Part shown: positions 1 through 9,324 of the stretch, piece after piece
Layout: each line of letters starts with the position of its first letter
Numbering within the stretch: position 1 is the first letter of the stretch
Origin: Labia minor
Lineage: Eukaryota > Arthropoda > Insecta > Dermaptera > Spongiphoridae
NCBI GenBank assembly: GCA_963082975.1
Contig: OY720348.1
Span: 52,836,421-52,900,420 of the forward strand
Reading direction: 5' to 3'
Length of the DNA stretch: 64,000 bases
Program-made: the position numbers and the translations under genes
The notes under the pieces: model-generated
The model's input: only the letters and a program-made list of their open reading frames with translations
What the model was told of the DNA's origin: nothing
The model's database searches: none

Positions 1-612
1 AATACTTCTTTCCCATTAATAACTAACTAAACAAATCAACTGAGGAAAAAAAAATGAATTATATCTTTGCATATTTATTTATTTTATGCAGTAGATTTTA
101 AAAGGTTTATTTATTTTTTTGTTTGTTTGAAGAATCCCCCCCTCCTCTTTTCCCATCGTTTGCCGAATATTCAAAGCATCCATCATGACTAACTGTTGAC
201 AACAAATTAACTATCGCGAAAGCCTTTCAAAGATGTCAACTACAGATGCCGCCCACGATCTCGTAACAAACTACTTAAGAGTAAACTCTGAGGAGGGGGG
301 ATTTAAAATTCACCCACTGGTGATGAAATCCGTCTAACGGAGTAGGAGATAAACTGCAATATATATTTTATGAATTGAAAAGAGATATATAAATTGTATA
401 GATTGTAAATAAACATTTTACAGTGAATTATTATTTCTAACAAATTTTAACTTAATCAAATATTTTATTTCAATTTCAATTGTAGCGTTAATGTATTTCT
501 ATTTTATTATAATCAAACATCTGTTTATGATCATTTTTTTTTATTCCAAAATTATTTCAAATAATTTAATTTAATATAATATTTCTTTGTATTGATATAT
601 ATATATTTTATA
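1..612. other. AT-rich non-coding stretch
   Basis: No coding or RNA gene is seen. The segment around 135-330 is less AT-rich, with C-runs and G-runs, and could be unique sequence or an old repeat. The rest is AT-rich with homopolymer runs. Confidence 0.5.
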
Positions 613-614
613 TA

Positions 615-1143
615 TACGAGAATTAATCAAAAATGGCTATAGCTCAAAAACCGTTTATTTGATTCTTAAAAAATTCAGGCTATTTTTCAACATAATCACC
701 CTCCACAGTTATGTACTTGTCCCATCTTTCTTGCAGATTCATAATTCCCTTGGCGAAAATTTCTTTCGATTTACCCCGAAGCCACTTTTGCACCGCTTCG
801 GGATTCATCACCTACACTTGTTCGGCCACTTTTAAACCAATTCACCCAATTGTAAAAATTAACTTCTTCATTGTTAGAAATTCTCAATCCACGTAGGGCG
901 TCTTTAAGAGGTCCAAACATTTAAAAATCAGTTGGGGCGAGGTCAGGACTGTAAGTAGAATGTGGTAAGACCTCCCAACCCAATTTTTGAAGCTTATTAC
1001 GGGTCAGCTTAGGAAGAAGAAAGAAAGATAAGGCAAATGAATAACTATCGGGGTGATTATGATGTAATATAATCTAATTTTTGTAAGAATCAAATAAACC
1101 ATTTTTGAGCTATTTGTTTCTTCACTTATTGATTGACCCTCAT
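615..1143 (-). mobile_element. mariner element, internally deleted and decayed
   Basis: The ends are inverted copies of each other. The left end reads ACGAG..ATCAA and then AGCTCAAAAA..GTTTATTTGATTC; the right end, reverse-complemented, reads ATGAGGGTCAATCAATAAGTG and then the same AGCTCAAAAA..GTTTATTTGATTC block. Both ends lie next to TA dinucleotides, as expected for a mariner. The interior on the minus strand codes for the C-terminal end of a mariner transposase. At about 0.53 kb it is far shorter than the usual 1.3 kb, so it is non-autonomous. A related copy with similar ends lies at 46405-46814. Confidence 0.75.
680..1014 (-). pseudogene. mariner transposase C-terminal fragment
   Basis: The minus-strand translation gives LGWEVLPHSTYSPDLAPTDF followed by a stop in place of a normal codon, then MFGPLKDALRGLRISNNEEV. 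After a frame change comes AVQKWLRGKSKEIFAKGI and LQERWDKYITVEGDYVEK ending at a stop. YSPDLAP(T/S)DF is the region around the last catalytic aspartate of the mariner DD34D transposase. The in-frame stop, the frame change and the missing N-terminus make this a dead fragment. Assignment to mariner is secure; the subfamily is not. Confidence 0.8.
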
Positions 1144-1605
1144 ATATAATATATATTCTTTATATACATAAAGAATATGCGTGTATGTATTTTTAATATT
1201 TATATTTAAATTGATGTCGATTTCTCTGTTTTTCTCAATAGGGAATCATTTATGCTCGAGTTTTGTGTTCTGCTTGACCTAGATGCAAGCACCGTTGGAA
1301 CAGTAAACTTGGTGAGCACAGCTTAACTTGTACTGAATAGTTGGAATGCCTAAATTTCCACTTTGTCCTAATGGAGAGAAAAGAGGCAGGGTAGAGGATG
1401 CGAGTAGGCTGGGTAGTGGATGGGAATAGTCGGGAAGAGAATGAGGGATGAATGCTTTGCTTCGCTTTAGGAATATAAGACATAATTTCACTTTAATTAT
1501 CAAACGTCACAAATATTATTCTTATATCACAAAATCGATACACATTATAAAGTAATAATTAAATTACCTATCTATAATAATTTAATTAAACAGTATATTA
1601 GTATA
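1144..1605. other. intergenic; mixed-composition island
   Basis: Apart from the possible exon at 1242-1311, nothing is recognised. The segment 1330-1460 is purine-rich on the plus strand. The open frames on its minus strand look like by-products of that composition. Confidence 0.4.
1242..1311 (+). other. possible internal exon of an unknown host gene
   Basis: A pyrimidine-rich tract ending in CTCAATAG (1234-1241) is followed by an open frame of 23 codons (from GAA at 1243, ESFMLEFCVLLDLDASTV...) that ends just before a reasonable donor, GTGAGC, at 1312. The surrounding 1240-1460 is less AT-rich than its neighbours. The peptide matches no family I recognise. A chance splice-like arrangement is quite possible in AT-rich DNA. 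Confidence 0.25.
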
Positions 1606-1836
1606 TATAACGGAATTTTGTAAATAAAACCACATATTGATATTTGTTATTGTAAATTTATTCAAAAAATACAAAAATATACACAACGTTTCGATTGCTA
1701 CTTCTGCAATCGTTATCAAGCGACTGCACTGTTCGAGTGTTCAGTGATGAGTGACGAATGATACTTAATATAAGACCTAGGTCACCAACCAGATGGCGCT
1801 CGGAACGTGCTTACAAATTCAAAAAATTCCGTTATA
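1606..1836 (-). repeat. Penelope-like terminal repeat with hairpin motif
   Basis: It is bounded by the inverted pair TATAACGGAATTTT and AAAATTCCGTTATA. Read on the minus strand, a region ending CAGTCGC is followed by TTGATAAC, a GATTGC/GCAATC hairpin and GAAACGTT, then an AATAAA-containing AT-rich tail and ATGTGGTTTTATTT. The same order of parts occurs in another sequence at 4290-4440. Penelope-like retroelements are known to carry hammerhead-type ribozyme motifs in their terminal repeats. The CTGATGA-to-GAAA layout resembles this, but two core positions differ. Assignment to a Penelope-like element is inference from motif layout; no protein part is present. Confidence 0.4.
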
Positions 1837-2413
1837 AATAAAAACAACCACCAAAGCTTTAATAATTTAGTATATTAATATATAATCTATAAAAAAAAAT
1901 TGTCTATTAGGTATTGCTTTGATTAAACAAATAAGCATATCAATTTGAAATTTCAATAAAACTAACTCCATTAAAATATTAACTTAAGTTATGTTTTTTC
2001 AAATAACATTTCAATATATATACATAATATTGATATTTTTATGAGAAAAAAAAATTGTTCAAAAATAAAATTAAATTTATCTTTTTGTTTAGTGGTTTAA
2101 TAATTTCAATAATGTTTTTATATAATCATTAATATAATTAATATGATAATTTTATGATAATATATCCCATTATATATGTAGGATATGAAAATGCCAATGG
2201 GATAATATCCTAGAGGGATATGAAAAAAAAATTGGTTTTTAATTTAATTTTCATCAAAATTATTCAATTAAAATAAGATTATAAAATATTATTTTACAAA
2301 TTATTATATATTTATTTATTAATATAATCTCTATTGATATAATTTATTGAATGATAAATTGATTGGCTAAATTTCATAAGTAAATTTTTTTTAGTTTTGT
2401 TTACATTGTTTTT
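1837..2413. other. AT-rich non-coding stretch
   Basis: A short duplicated motif, GGGATAATATCC / GGATATGAAA, occurs around 2165-2225. No coding signal or known repeat family is seen. Confidence 0.5.
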
Positions 2414-2735
2414 ACTATTTCGCCAGAGATAAGTATTGCGATCACAAAAATTTTCGATGTCGAGATTTTGATGTTTTTATACGTTTTGAAGGTTCCTGAA
2501 TCATTTTCACTAAGGTTGAGAAAAATGTCTGTGTGTATGTATATGTATATATGTATGTATATATGTATATATACATACATATATATATATTTGTGTGTAT
2601 ATGTAGATAAATAGGCGTGGTGCCATCAAGAAAGATCCAAACATGCGCTGGTTTAATAAATATTATTTATTAATTTTAATTTATAATTTAATTAATTAAA
2701 TTTAATTTAAATATAATATATGTTATTTAATCCAA
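2414..2735 (-). repeat. rep-B non-autonomous TIR element, deleted copy
   Basis: It shares the block TTTTCGATGTCGAGATTTTG..TTTTATACGTTTTGAAGG and CCTGAATCATTTTCACTA with copies at 47635-48205, 49325-49560 and 52960-53165. It also shares the AT-rich far half (TAATAAATATTATTTATTA...) with the 47635 copy in reverse orientation. The ends carry ACTATcTCG-type inverted sequences. The middle is replaced by TATG/TA microsatellite (2530-2605). No coding capacity. Confidence 0.65.
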
Positions 2736-3460
2736 TTCAAATTGCGAGATAGTTCAACTTATTTAAATATTCATCCATAACTTTATTATTATAAGTATAA
2801 TAAAATTTAACACCAAATTTGAACCATATAGAAGTTGTTTTATATAACAATATTTATTTCTGTAATTACTAAATTAAAAAAAAATAAATATATACTTAAT
2901 AATAATAATAATAATAATACATTTATTATAAATTAATAATTACTTGTATTTTTTGAAAATTTTTTAATTATTTTTTTTTAATAAATTTGCACGAGAATAT
3001 CCAAGAGGATATAATAATTAAAAAAAAAAATTGATAAACTGACTGAAAGGGAACCACACATACACATAGAAAAATTTTTGCTTTTGCAGTTAGTTAAAAA
3101 TAATTTAAAATTAGAATCTAAAATACTCATTACACATTATTGTTGTATGCCGATGAAAGTATGTTTGACAAGTGTGCTGCGCATACTAAAAAGTTGAGAT
3201 GCACTAAATTAACCCATTAAATACCATTAATTTAAAATTGTAAACTTTGATTAGCTTGCTAACAATCGTTACCATTTTACATCGTTGTTTCAATCTTTCT
3301 GAAGATTTTGAATAATAATTTGAGTATTAGTTGTTACTATTATATGTGATGAGAATGGCCGCATATTTTGTGAATTTCAAGATTTGATCATTTTTAAAAA
3401 CAAGATATATCAAATTACTCCTGTGAACTGTCGTATATCTATATATAGATATCTATGTCT
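2736..3460. other. AT-rich non-coding stretch
   Basis: It contains (AAT)n at about 2898-2920 and long A/T runs. The less AT-rich block 3140-3330 matches nothing that I recognise. Confidence 0.5.
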
Positions 3461-3462
3461 AT

Positions 3463-3698
3463 TATTGTGAGGAATTATTTTTGGATTATTTTCACACACA
3501 CACACTCACATGTTGAATTGTGAGATTTGGGTCCCGACATTTCGGCGTCATTTTCAATAGTGTTTATTTAGGAGAGTGGAAATTTTTTAAAATCTAAATA
3601 AACTCTCTTGAAAATGGCTCTAAAATGGCCACCGAAACGTTGAAACCCAAATCTCACAATTCAACATGAAAATAACCCAAAAATAATTGCTCATAATA
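3463..3698. repeat. rep-F foldback element (head-to-head arms)
   Basis: The left arm (GAGATTTGGGTCCCGAC, TTTCGGCG, CATTTTCAA) is the inverse of the right arm (TTGAAAATGGC, CCGAAACGTTG, AACCCAAATCTCACAA). The outer parts also pair: TTATTTTTGGATTATTTTCA against TGAAAATAACCCAAAAATAA. Related foldbacks lie at 35799-36120 and 45347-45592, with a single half-copy at 48440-48545. The arms contain the CCGAAACGT motif also seen in the Penelope-like repeats. It would extrude or transcribe as a long hairpin. No coding capacity. Confidence 0.65.
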
Positions 3699-3703
3699 AT
3701 AAA

Positions 3704-4134
3704 AGGTAATTATTCAATTCAACCCCGTGAGGTAAGGGAGGTTAATTACTTTACCAAACTTGTTCCATTAAATAGTCCTAATCATCCTTTCTTAGAAATG
3801 TGTATGGGCATCTTATATTTTTCTATATAGTTTTAGATAAAAAGGATTGAAATTTTCTAATGTATTCCATTTAACCTTTATTTGACAGCCATTATAGGTG
3901 CTGCCCTCTGGAGGCCAAATGATTGAACCAATCTATAATCGTAATATGGCTGTCAAATAAAGGTTAAATGGAATACATTAGAAAATTTCAATCCTTTTTA
4001 TCTAAAACTATATAGAAAAATATAAGATGCCCATACAAATTTCTAAGAAAGGATGATCAGGACTCTTTAATGGAACAAGTTTGGTAAAGTAATTAACCTC
4101 CCTTACCTCACGGGGTTGAACTGAATAATTACCT
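3704..4134. repeat. 189-bp near-perfect palindrome
   Basis: Left arm 3704-3892 and right arm 3946-4134 are inverted copies with only a handful of mismatches, separated by 53 bp (CTGCCCTCTGGAGGCC in the centre). The arms start AGGTAATTATTCA and converge on TTTATTTGACAGCCAT. No ORF is present. Such long, recent-looking arms point either to a foldback transposon or to a recent inverted duplication. No second copy is seen in the window. Confidence 0.9.
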
Positions 4135-4289
4135 AATAAAATGTGACTATTTTAATAACGTACTATGTACATTGTAAAACTTATTGTAACATTGATTGTA
4201 AACACTTGCTTTGAAGATAGTGACTGACTTTAAAATGATATTTGAAAATTGTCGGAGAAATTAGTTCCTAACTTGACACTGTAGGTGGT

Positions 4290-4440
4290 GCTGATGTCAA
4301 TGTATATAAAAGCTAGTAATGATCATTGTGAGTCAGTCGGTCAGTTCCAGTCTGTGGTAAGTCCCCTTGAGTAGGAGCTTGATAACGACTTCAGTATAAG
4401 TAGTCGAAAGGTTGTACCTATATTTAATTAAATAAATAAA
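4290..4440 (+). repeat. Penelope-like terminal repeat, second family
   Basis: TATAAAAGC (4306) is followed by GAGTCAGTCGGTCAG. Next come TTGATAAC (4379), a GACT/AGTC hairpin, GAAAGGTTGTACC, an AATAAATAAA-type tail and ATGTGGTGTTTTAAT. The order matches the minus-strand element at 1606-1836 although the sequences are otherwise different. TATAAAAG could be a promoter. The upstream limit is uncertain and may reach the end of the palindrome. Assignment is inferred from layout. Confidence 0.4.
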
Positions 4441-4513
4441 TTATATAAATATGTGGTGTTTTAATAAAAATCCCTTTAATAAAAAAATCTTTAATCTAAA
4501 CGAACAAATCTAT

Positions 4514-4572
4514 ATCTATCTATCTATCTATCTATCTATATATATATATATATATATACGTATATATATTTT
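4514..4572. repeat. (TCTA)n/(TA)n microsatellite
   Basis: A run of about seven TCTA units passes into TA repeats and then TACGTATATATA. Confidence 0.9.
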
Positions 4573-5112
4573 TATACTGGATGGTTCTCTATCAAAAACC
4601 TAACTTATATCGAATCAATCCAAACTTAAATCCCCGTCATTCCTAATCACCACAAGAAGATAAAAGCTAGAATGTTTTTTACACGCTCATGTCATTTTTA
4701 CTCCGGAAACAATCACTTTTAGTAAAGTCAAGAAAAATAACAAAGAAAAAAAATTATGGCTATTCAATCAATTCTGAAGAGATAATACACCCATTAAAGG
4801 ATAAAAGGAATATATAGAATAAGAAGATAAGAAAAGGTATACAAAAGTGAAAAAGCGAAATTACCTTAAAAATATACTTGAAGATGGCATCATGCATTAT
4901 AATAAAAGAAACATTTTTCAATAACACTTACCAAGCCAATAAAAAATTTCGAATATTTAAAACCAAGAAGAGAAAAACAAAATGAAGTTCAGTTAAGTAA
5001 AAAAAGAAAAGAAGCAGAACCAATGAAAGTGAAAGTCTATCAGAAGCAAAGGCTAAGAAAGAAAATGAAGTTAAGCAAAAGATAGAAAATAAGCGGGACT
5101 GTCCTCCCCTAG
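4573..5112. other. A-rich non-coding stretch
   Basis: The plus strand is purine-rich, with many AAAG and GAAG words (4740-5100). No protein family is recognised in any frame. It could be an old A-rich repeat. Confidence 0.4.
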
Positions 5113-5261
5113 ACTTTCCCGCATATAAATAGGTATAAAGAGTTGTGAATGAATATTTAGAATGTAATAAAGTGCTACTTCCGGTTAACTGATATTTTAA
5201 ATGTAAAAAAAAAAACAGATATGGATATAATATAAATATTTTTAATTTTATTTTATTTACA

Positions 5262-5745
5262 ATATATAAGGGCTGGCTGTGACGTCATGAAGTGCTGGGT
5301 GACGTCATATAATTTTAAATTAAGAAAAAACTATGAAGATGATTTTTCTCGAGGATAAAACCAATACAAAGTGCATAACACGTGGAGATATGTCCTCACG
5401 TGAAATTTGATATGAAAATAACCCTTCACTTCCTCTCTTCGATCGGCAATACTAGCACTTCCGGTTTCCGGATTTGCACTAAAAGTTGATCAATTCATCC
5501 TACTAATGTATTAAGTAAATATACCAAATTTCATCAAAATCCGTTGAGCCGTTCAGGCTGTACACATCTATACGGACCGACGGACAGACGGACGGACGGA
5601 CGGACAGACATCATGCTAAAAATACTTTTTTCTGTTAAGAAAATGCATGATTCGTGGAGATATGTACCTAAAAATATCCATAGGTGAAATTTGATGTGAA
5701 AACAATACCTCCCTTACTATCGTCGGTCGGTAAAAAAGAAACGCT
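5262..5745 (-). repeat. rep-A dispersed element (copy nested in rep-D)
   Basis: Two CACGTGGAGATATGT / CGTGGAGATATGTACC half-units, CACTTCCGGTTTCCGG, CCGTTGAGCCGTTCAGG and a (GGAC)n tract are followed by CATCATGCTAAAAATAC. The copy ends CTATCGTCGGTCGGTAA. Five more copies lie at 9325, 18893, 23232, 42112 and 56698. Two TGACGTCA palindromes sit near its left end. No coding capacity. Confidence 0.7.
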
Positions 5746-6050
5746 ACTTGTATAAAATGTCTACTTGTATAAACTTAGGTAAAATGTCACTTCCGGTAGT
5801 CAGATCATGATGAAATTTGGTATCTCAATTTTTTTCATATTTTTAAATCTATATACAAAATAGGAAGCAAATATCTCGAAGCAAACTGGTACTTTACTTG
5901 AAAGGTAAACGCAACCAGTGTAGGTAAAGTACCACTTCCGGTTAACCGATTTTGACGAAATTTTGATAGAAATCTACAAACTGTGAATAATATCGGTGTA
6001 CCAAATTTCGAAGTCCTAGCTTGATTAGTTTTTGAGTAAATTTGCTTACA

Positions 6051-6105
6051 GACATACATACATACATACATACATACATACATACATACATACACACACA
6101 CAGAC
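6051..6105. repeat. (CATA)n microsatellite
   Basis: About eleven ACAT units followed by ACACACAC, inside rep-D. Confidence 0.9.
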
Positions 6106-6227
6106 ATAATTCGAAAAATGGTATTTTCCGACTCAGGGAGGTCTAAAACGTCAAGATCTATCGAAATCTCGAAGTCGAAATTTTTGACGATTCCAATACT
6201 TCCCTTATACGAAGTATGCGGGAAAGT

Positions 6228-7213
6228 AAAAAGAAACTGAAATGAAGAAGCTAATGCTAAAGCAGAAAAAGTGTAAGCTAAAGTCAAGCTGAATTTAATG
6301 ATTTTAATTATTATTAGGAGAATGTGTGGATCCTTGAGAATAACGAAAATTTGTATCCATTTTTCTTTCTCTTCCTAGTTTACCAGAATGTTTCATTTCT
6401 CTCTTTCCATGGATCTCTTGAATGAATAGTTATTATGAATGTTGTTTTAAATATTTACTTCTAATATAGTTTAAGTCCGTTGGTTTAGTTGGTTGTTGTT
6501 TTCATGTTTTTTTTTCTTTCTACTGAAGTAGCCTTATCTGCAGAAGTTTGTATAGAATGTTGGATTCTCAGTTTAATATAATGATATATATTTTTCTTTC
6601 TTAATTAATATCAGTATAAAGTATAAGTATATATTTGAAAGATGCCATTCAGTTTGAGGGGCAATACTTTTGAGTCTCTACTCCTTGGTTCTACTTCTTG
6701 GTTCAAGTATAAGCAACTTATTTGAACTAATTCCAATAAAACAGTTACTTATAGGGAAGGACAAAAAGCACAAAAATAGTAATAAACTAATTAATTAATT
6801 AACAGAAACTAACAGTATTTATAGTATTTATTCTAATTAACAGAAATTACTAACAGCCCAAACAAACATATTCCAATAACATAATTTTTTACAATTTGAG
6901 GTTATGTTGTTTTGAACAGCTGTCAACTCAAATATTTATTTTTAAAAATATAAGTAGCTTATACAGAACAGTTGAACTAAAACAAGTTGCTTGTATAGAG
7001 GTTACTTATAAAGAATGTTGCTTATATAGAGGTTGCTTACATACAACGTTCACTCTAGGTGTCTAGGTATATTATTCGGTATGAAATAAAATAGACATCT
7101 TTATTCTTTTTTTAGTAGTTTTTCTAATTGATTAATAATAAAACAATGTCTTTAAAAATAGATTTATTTTATATATTTTTATTTTGTCTAACTATAACAA
7201 ATAATAGATAAAT
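6228..7213. other. non-coding; repeated TATAAGCAAC words
   Basis: Between about 6700 and 7065 several near-copies occur of GTATAAGCAACTTATT and GTTGCTTATATAGAGGTT. The layout is like the subterminal repeats of pogo-type elements, but I could not find matching ends. The rest is AT-rich and featureless. Confidence 0.35.
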
Positions 7214-7221
7214 TGTCTATC

Positions 7222-7615
7222 CAGTGGCGGATTAAGTTGATTGGGAGCCCCGGGCGGTAAAATTGAAATGGACCCTCTGTTATTTACAATTATAATTGAA
7301 AGACAAATTTTGTTTATATTATAATTTAGGCTGTTTTATACTTACATATATAGTACTTATGTAAAATATACATAATTTTTACTGTGGTCGCCGAGACCCA
7401 AAATTGATTATTTTTTCTTAAGTTAGTCGGGCTTCAAACACGACCGAAGATCTGTTGTTCAATAAAGATCTGTATCAAGAATAACTTGTTTTATTTAAAC
7501 TCCGATTATCCATAAACTTAACAGTTTTTTAAATTCTTTTTAAGGAAGTAATTTAATTAGGTTTCGGTGGGCCCCGGGCGGCCGCCCGGTCCGCCCGGCG
7601 TTTAATCCGCCTCTG
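7222..7615. mobile_element. hAT-type MITE with 8-bp target duplication
   Basis: Ends CAGTGGCGGATTAA and TTAATCCGCCTCTG are inverted copies, and TGTCTATC is duplicated exactly at 7214-7221 and 7616-7623. An 8-bp duplication with CAG..CTG ends is the signature of hAT transposition. The interior, 394 bp overall, has no coding capacity. It contains GGGCGGCCGCCC near the right end. Confidence 0.88.
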
Positions 7616-7623
7616 TGTCTATC

Positions 7624-8778
7624 TTTTGTTAGAAATTTATTTTTCTATTTTTTTTTTTTAATTTTCAATATTTTTTGTTATAATATAAAAGGTTTAATTT
7701 GTTTTACACGGGGGTATAAAATAAATTGTATGAATAATAATAATTATAATAATAACCTTAGTGATAATAATAATAATAATACTAATAATAATGAAATTAA
7801 AAATAATTCATCAGATGATATTTGAATAGATTTAAGACTTTCCATTTACCCATTTGCCACTCAAGCTAACCGACATCGGCTTAAAGGGGTTGGATACCCG
7901 AGCAAACATTGCATACGTACATCGTTCAGATATTCTCATTGATAGAATATAATAATTCATTCTCTTCTTTCTCTTATGCTCGTTTTCCCTTCAAACATTT
8001 TCATAAATTTTGGACAATTCTATTGACACACTCACCCCTCTCTTTTTTTTATTTTTCCTAATAATATTCATTTAAAATATTATTTTATTTTAACACAAAC
8101 AATTTTTTTTTTTTATTATTATTATTTTCATGTAAAAATAGTTTGTCTATATTTTTGTTTTATATCTATACTAAGGTTTAATCAATGAGCTTGAATATAT
8201 ATAAATGGGATAAATATATATATATATATATATATTTATGAATGTATGTATAATATTTTCATTAGTTTTTGTTTCAAAACAATGGATTAAATGATCCATT
8301 AGTTCATTAATGGTTTCACATTTTATTTCGCCATTATACTCGGATTTTTATTATGATGTAGATGAATTATCATTGGATTTTTTCTGAGTCAGACCCACTA
8401 CCCTTTTTGCCCATTCCACTATCGTCCCTGTCACCCATAACCGCCCCCCCCCTCTCATCCATTCCCCCATCGCCTGCCACACTCGTCACTTCGCTAACCT
8501 TCCATGATTTTACTGCCATTATATGAATTCAAATATTTGGCTTAATGCATCAAAAGATAATTTCTCCTCCTGCATGGAAAATTAAATATTAATTATCATT
8601 GCAATATAAATATATACATATATATATATATATATGTATATATGTATATATTTATATGTAATTAATGTATACAATTTTTTTTTTATTTGCATCGTAGTGG
8701 CACTTGCGTTTCAAATATTATTAGCTTTATTGATGCGTTTGTTATGGCTGACTAATGCGACCGACGATTCCATTCCAG
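7624..8778. other. AT-rich intergenic stretch with microsatellites
   Basis: Contains (AAT)n at 7735-7795, (TA)n near 8214-8235 and 8615-8650. A pyrimidine-rich C-tract block at 8395-8510 precedes a splice-acceptor-like TTTTTTTTATTTGCATCGTAG at 8678-8698. Nothing is recognised as a gene. Confidence 0.4.
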
Positions 8779-8946
8779 GATTACTGGCAAATGAATACGA
8801 TTGGACCGGATTATCCTGTCAACATTCTCATCCGCTTTCGAGCTCGTTCTGGAGAACCGCATGATCCCTTCCCCTACCCCCTTCTCCAGATTCCATCCAC
8901 CATCACTCATCCTCCTAGGGAATTGCTAATTGTGTCCAAGTGTTGA
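8779..8946 (+). other. possible terminal exon of an unknown host gene
   Basis: TTCCATTCCAG (8768-8778) is followed in phase 0 by an open frame of 55 codons, DYWQMNTIGPDYPVNILIRF..., that ends SKC-stop at 8946. The codon-level composition and lower AT content differ from the surroundings. The overlapping frame LANEYDWTGLSCQHS is also open but shorter. I do not recognise the protein. It could be a real last exon, or a chance frame in a unique low-AT patch. Confidence 0.3.
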
Positions 8947-9324
8947 TGGAAGTCAGAAACAGAACTCTTCAATTGAATTTCCATCTATAAAAGCTTCATT
9001 TCCTGATTGATTCAGTAAAATAATCGACTAATTTGAAAAATAAAAAAAAAAACCTTTAAAATGATCCATGATTGTATGTGACATTAAATCAGATATCAAG
9101 GTTTACAATCACTCTTTAACCTTAAAAAAAAACTTAGATTCATAATCACTTTTATTGTAATTGCATGAAATTGATATATTTTAATCTTTTCTAATTAATT
9201 AATACTAATTAATACATTGCATCACTGTGCAGTTTATAATGGAACACTGAGCTATCACTCGACACTTTAACAAATATATACAATTTATTATTATAAACTT
9301 TAAAAATTTTACAATTTTTACCGA
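8947..9324. other. AT-rich non-coding stretch
   Basis: Nothing is recognised. A possible 3' UTR if the exon at 8779-8946 is real; AATAAA-like words occur at 9000-9060. Confidence 0.4.

Larger units (their letters stand above)
5113..6227. repeat. rep-D TIR element, interrupted by rep-A
   Basis: Perfect 13-bp terminal inverted repeats, ACTTTCCCGCATA at 5113-5125 and TATGCGGGAAAGT at 6215-6227. The right half carries ACCAAATTTCGAAGTCCTAG, a (CATA)n tract and GAAATCTCGAAGTCGAAA..CCAATACTTCCCTTATACGA. The equivalent part of rep-B is similar, so the two look like branches of one large non-coding superfamily. Rep-A at 5262-5745 is nested in the left half. The long open frame on the minus strand here (about 5835-6287) is produced by the simple repeat and is not a gene. 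Confidence 0.65.

Noticed and set aside
4135..4500. Gypsy-type LTR between the palindrome and the microsatellite
   Set aside because: No TG..CA termini or target duplication; the layout fits a Penelope-like terminal repeat better.
5835..6287. 150-codon open frame on the minus strand
   Set aside because: It runs through the (CATA)n tract (MYVCMYVCMYV) of rep-D and has no domain; it is generated by the simple repeat.
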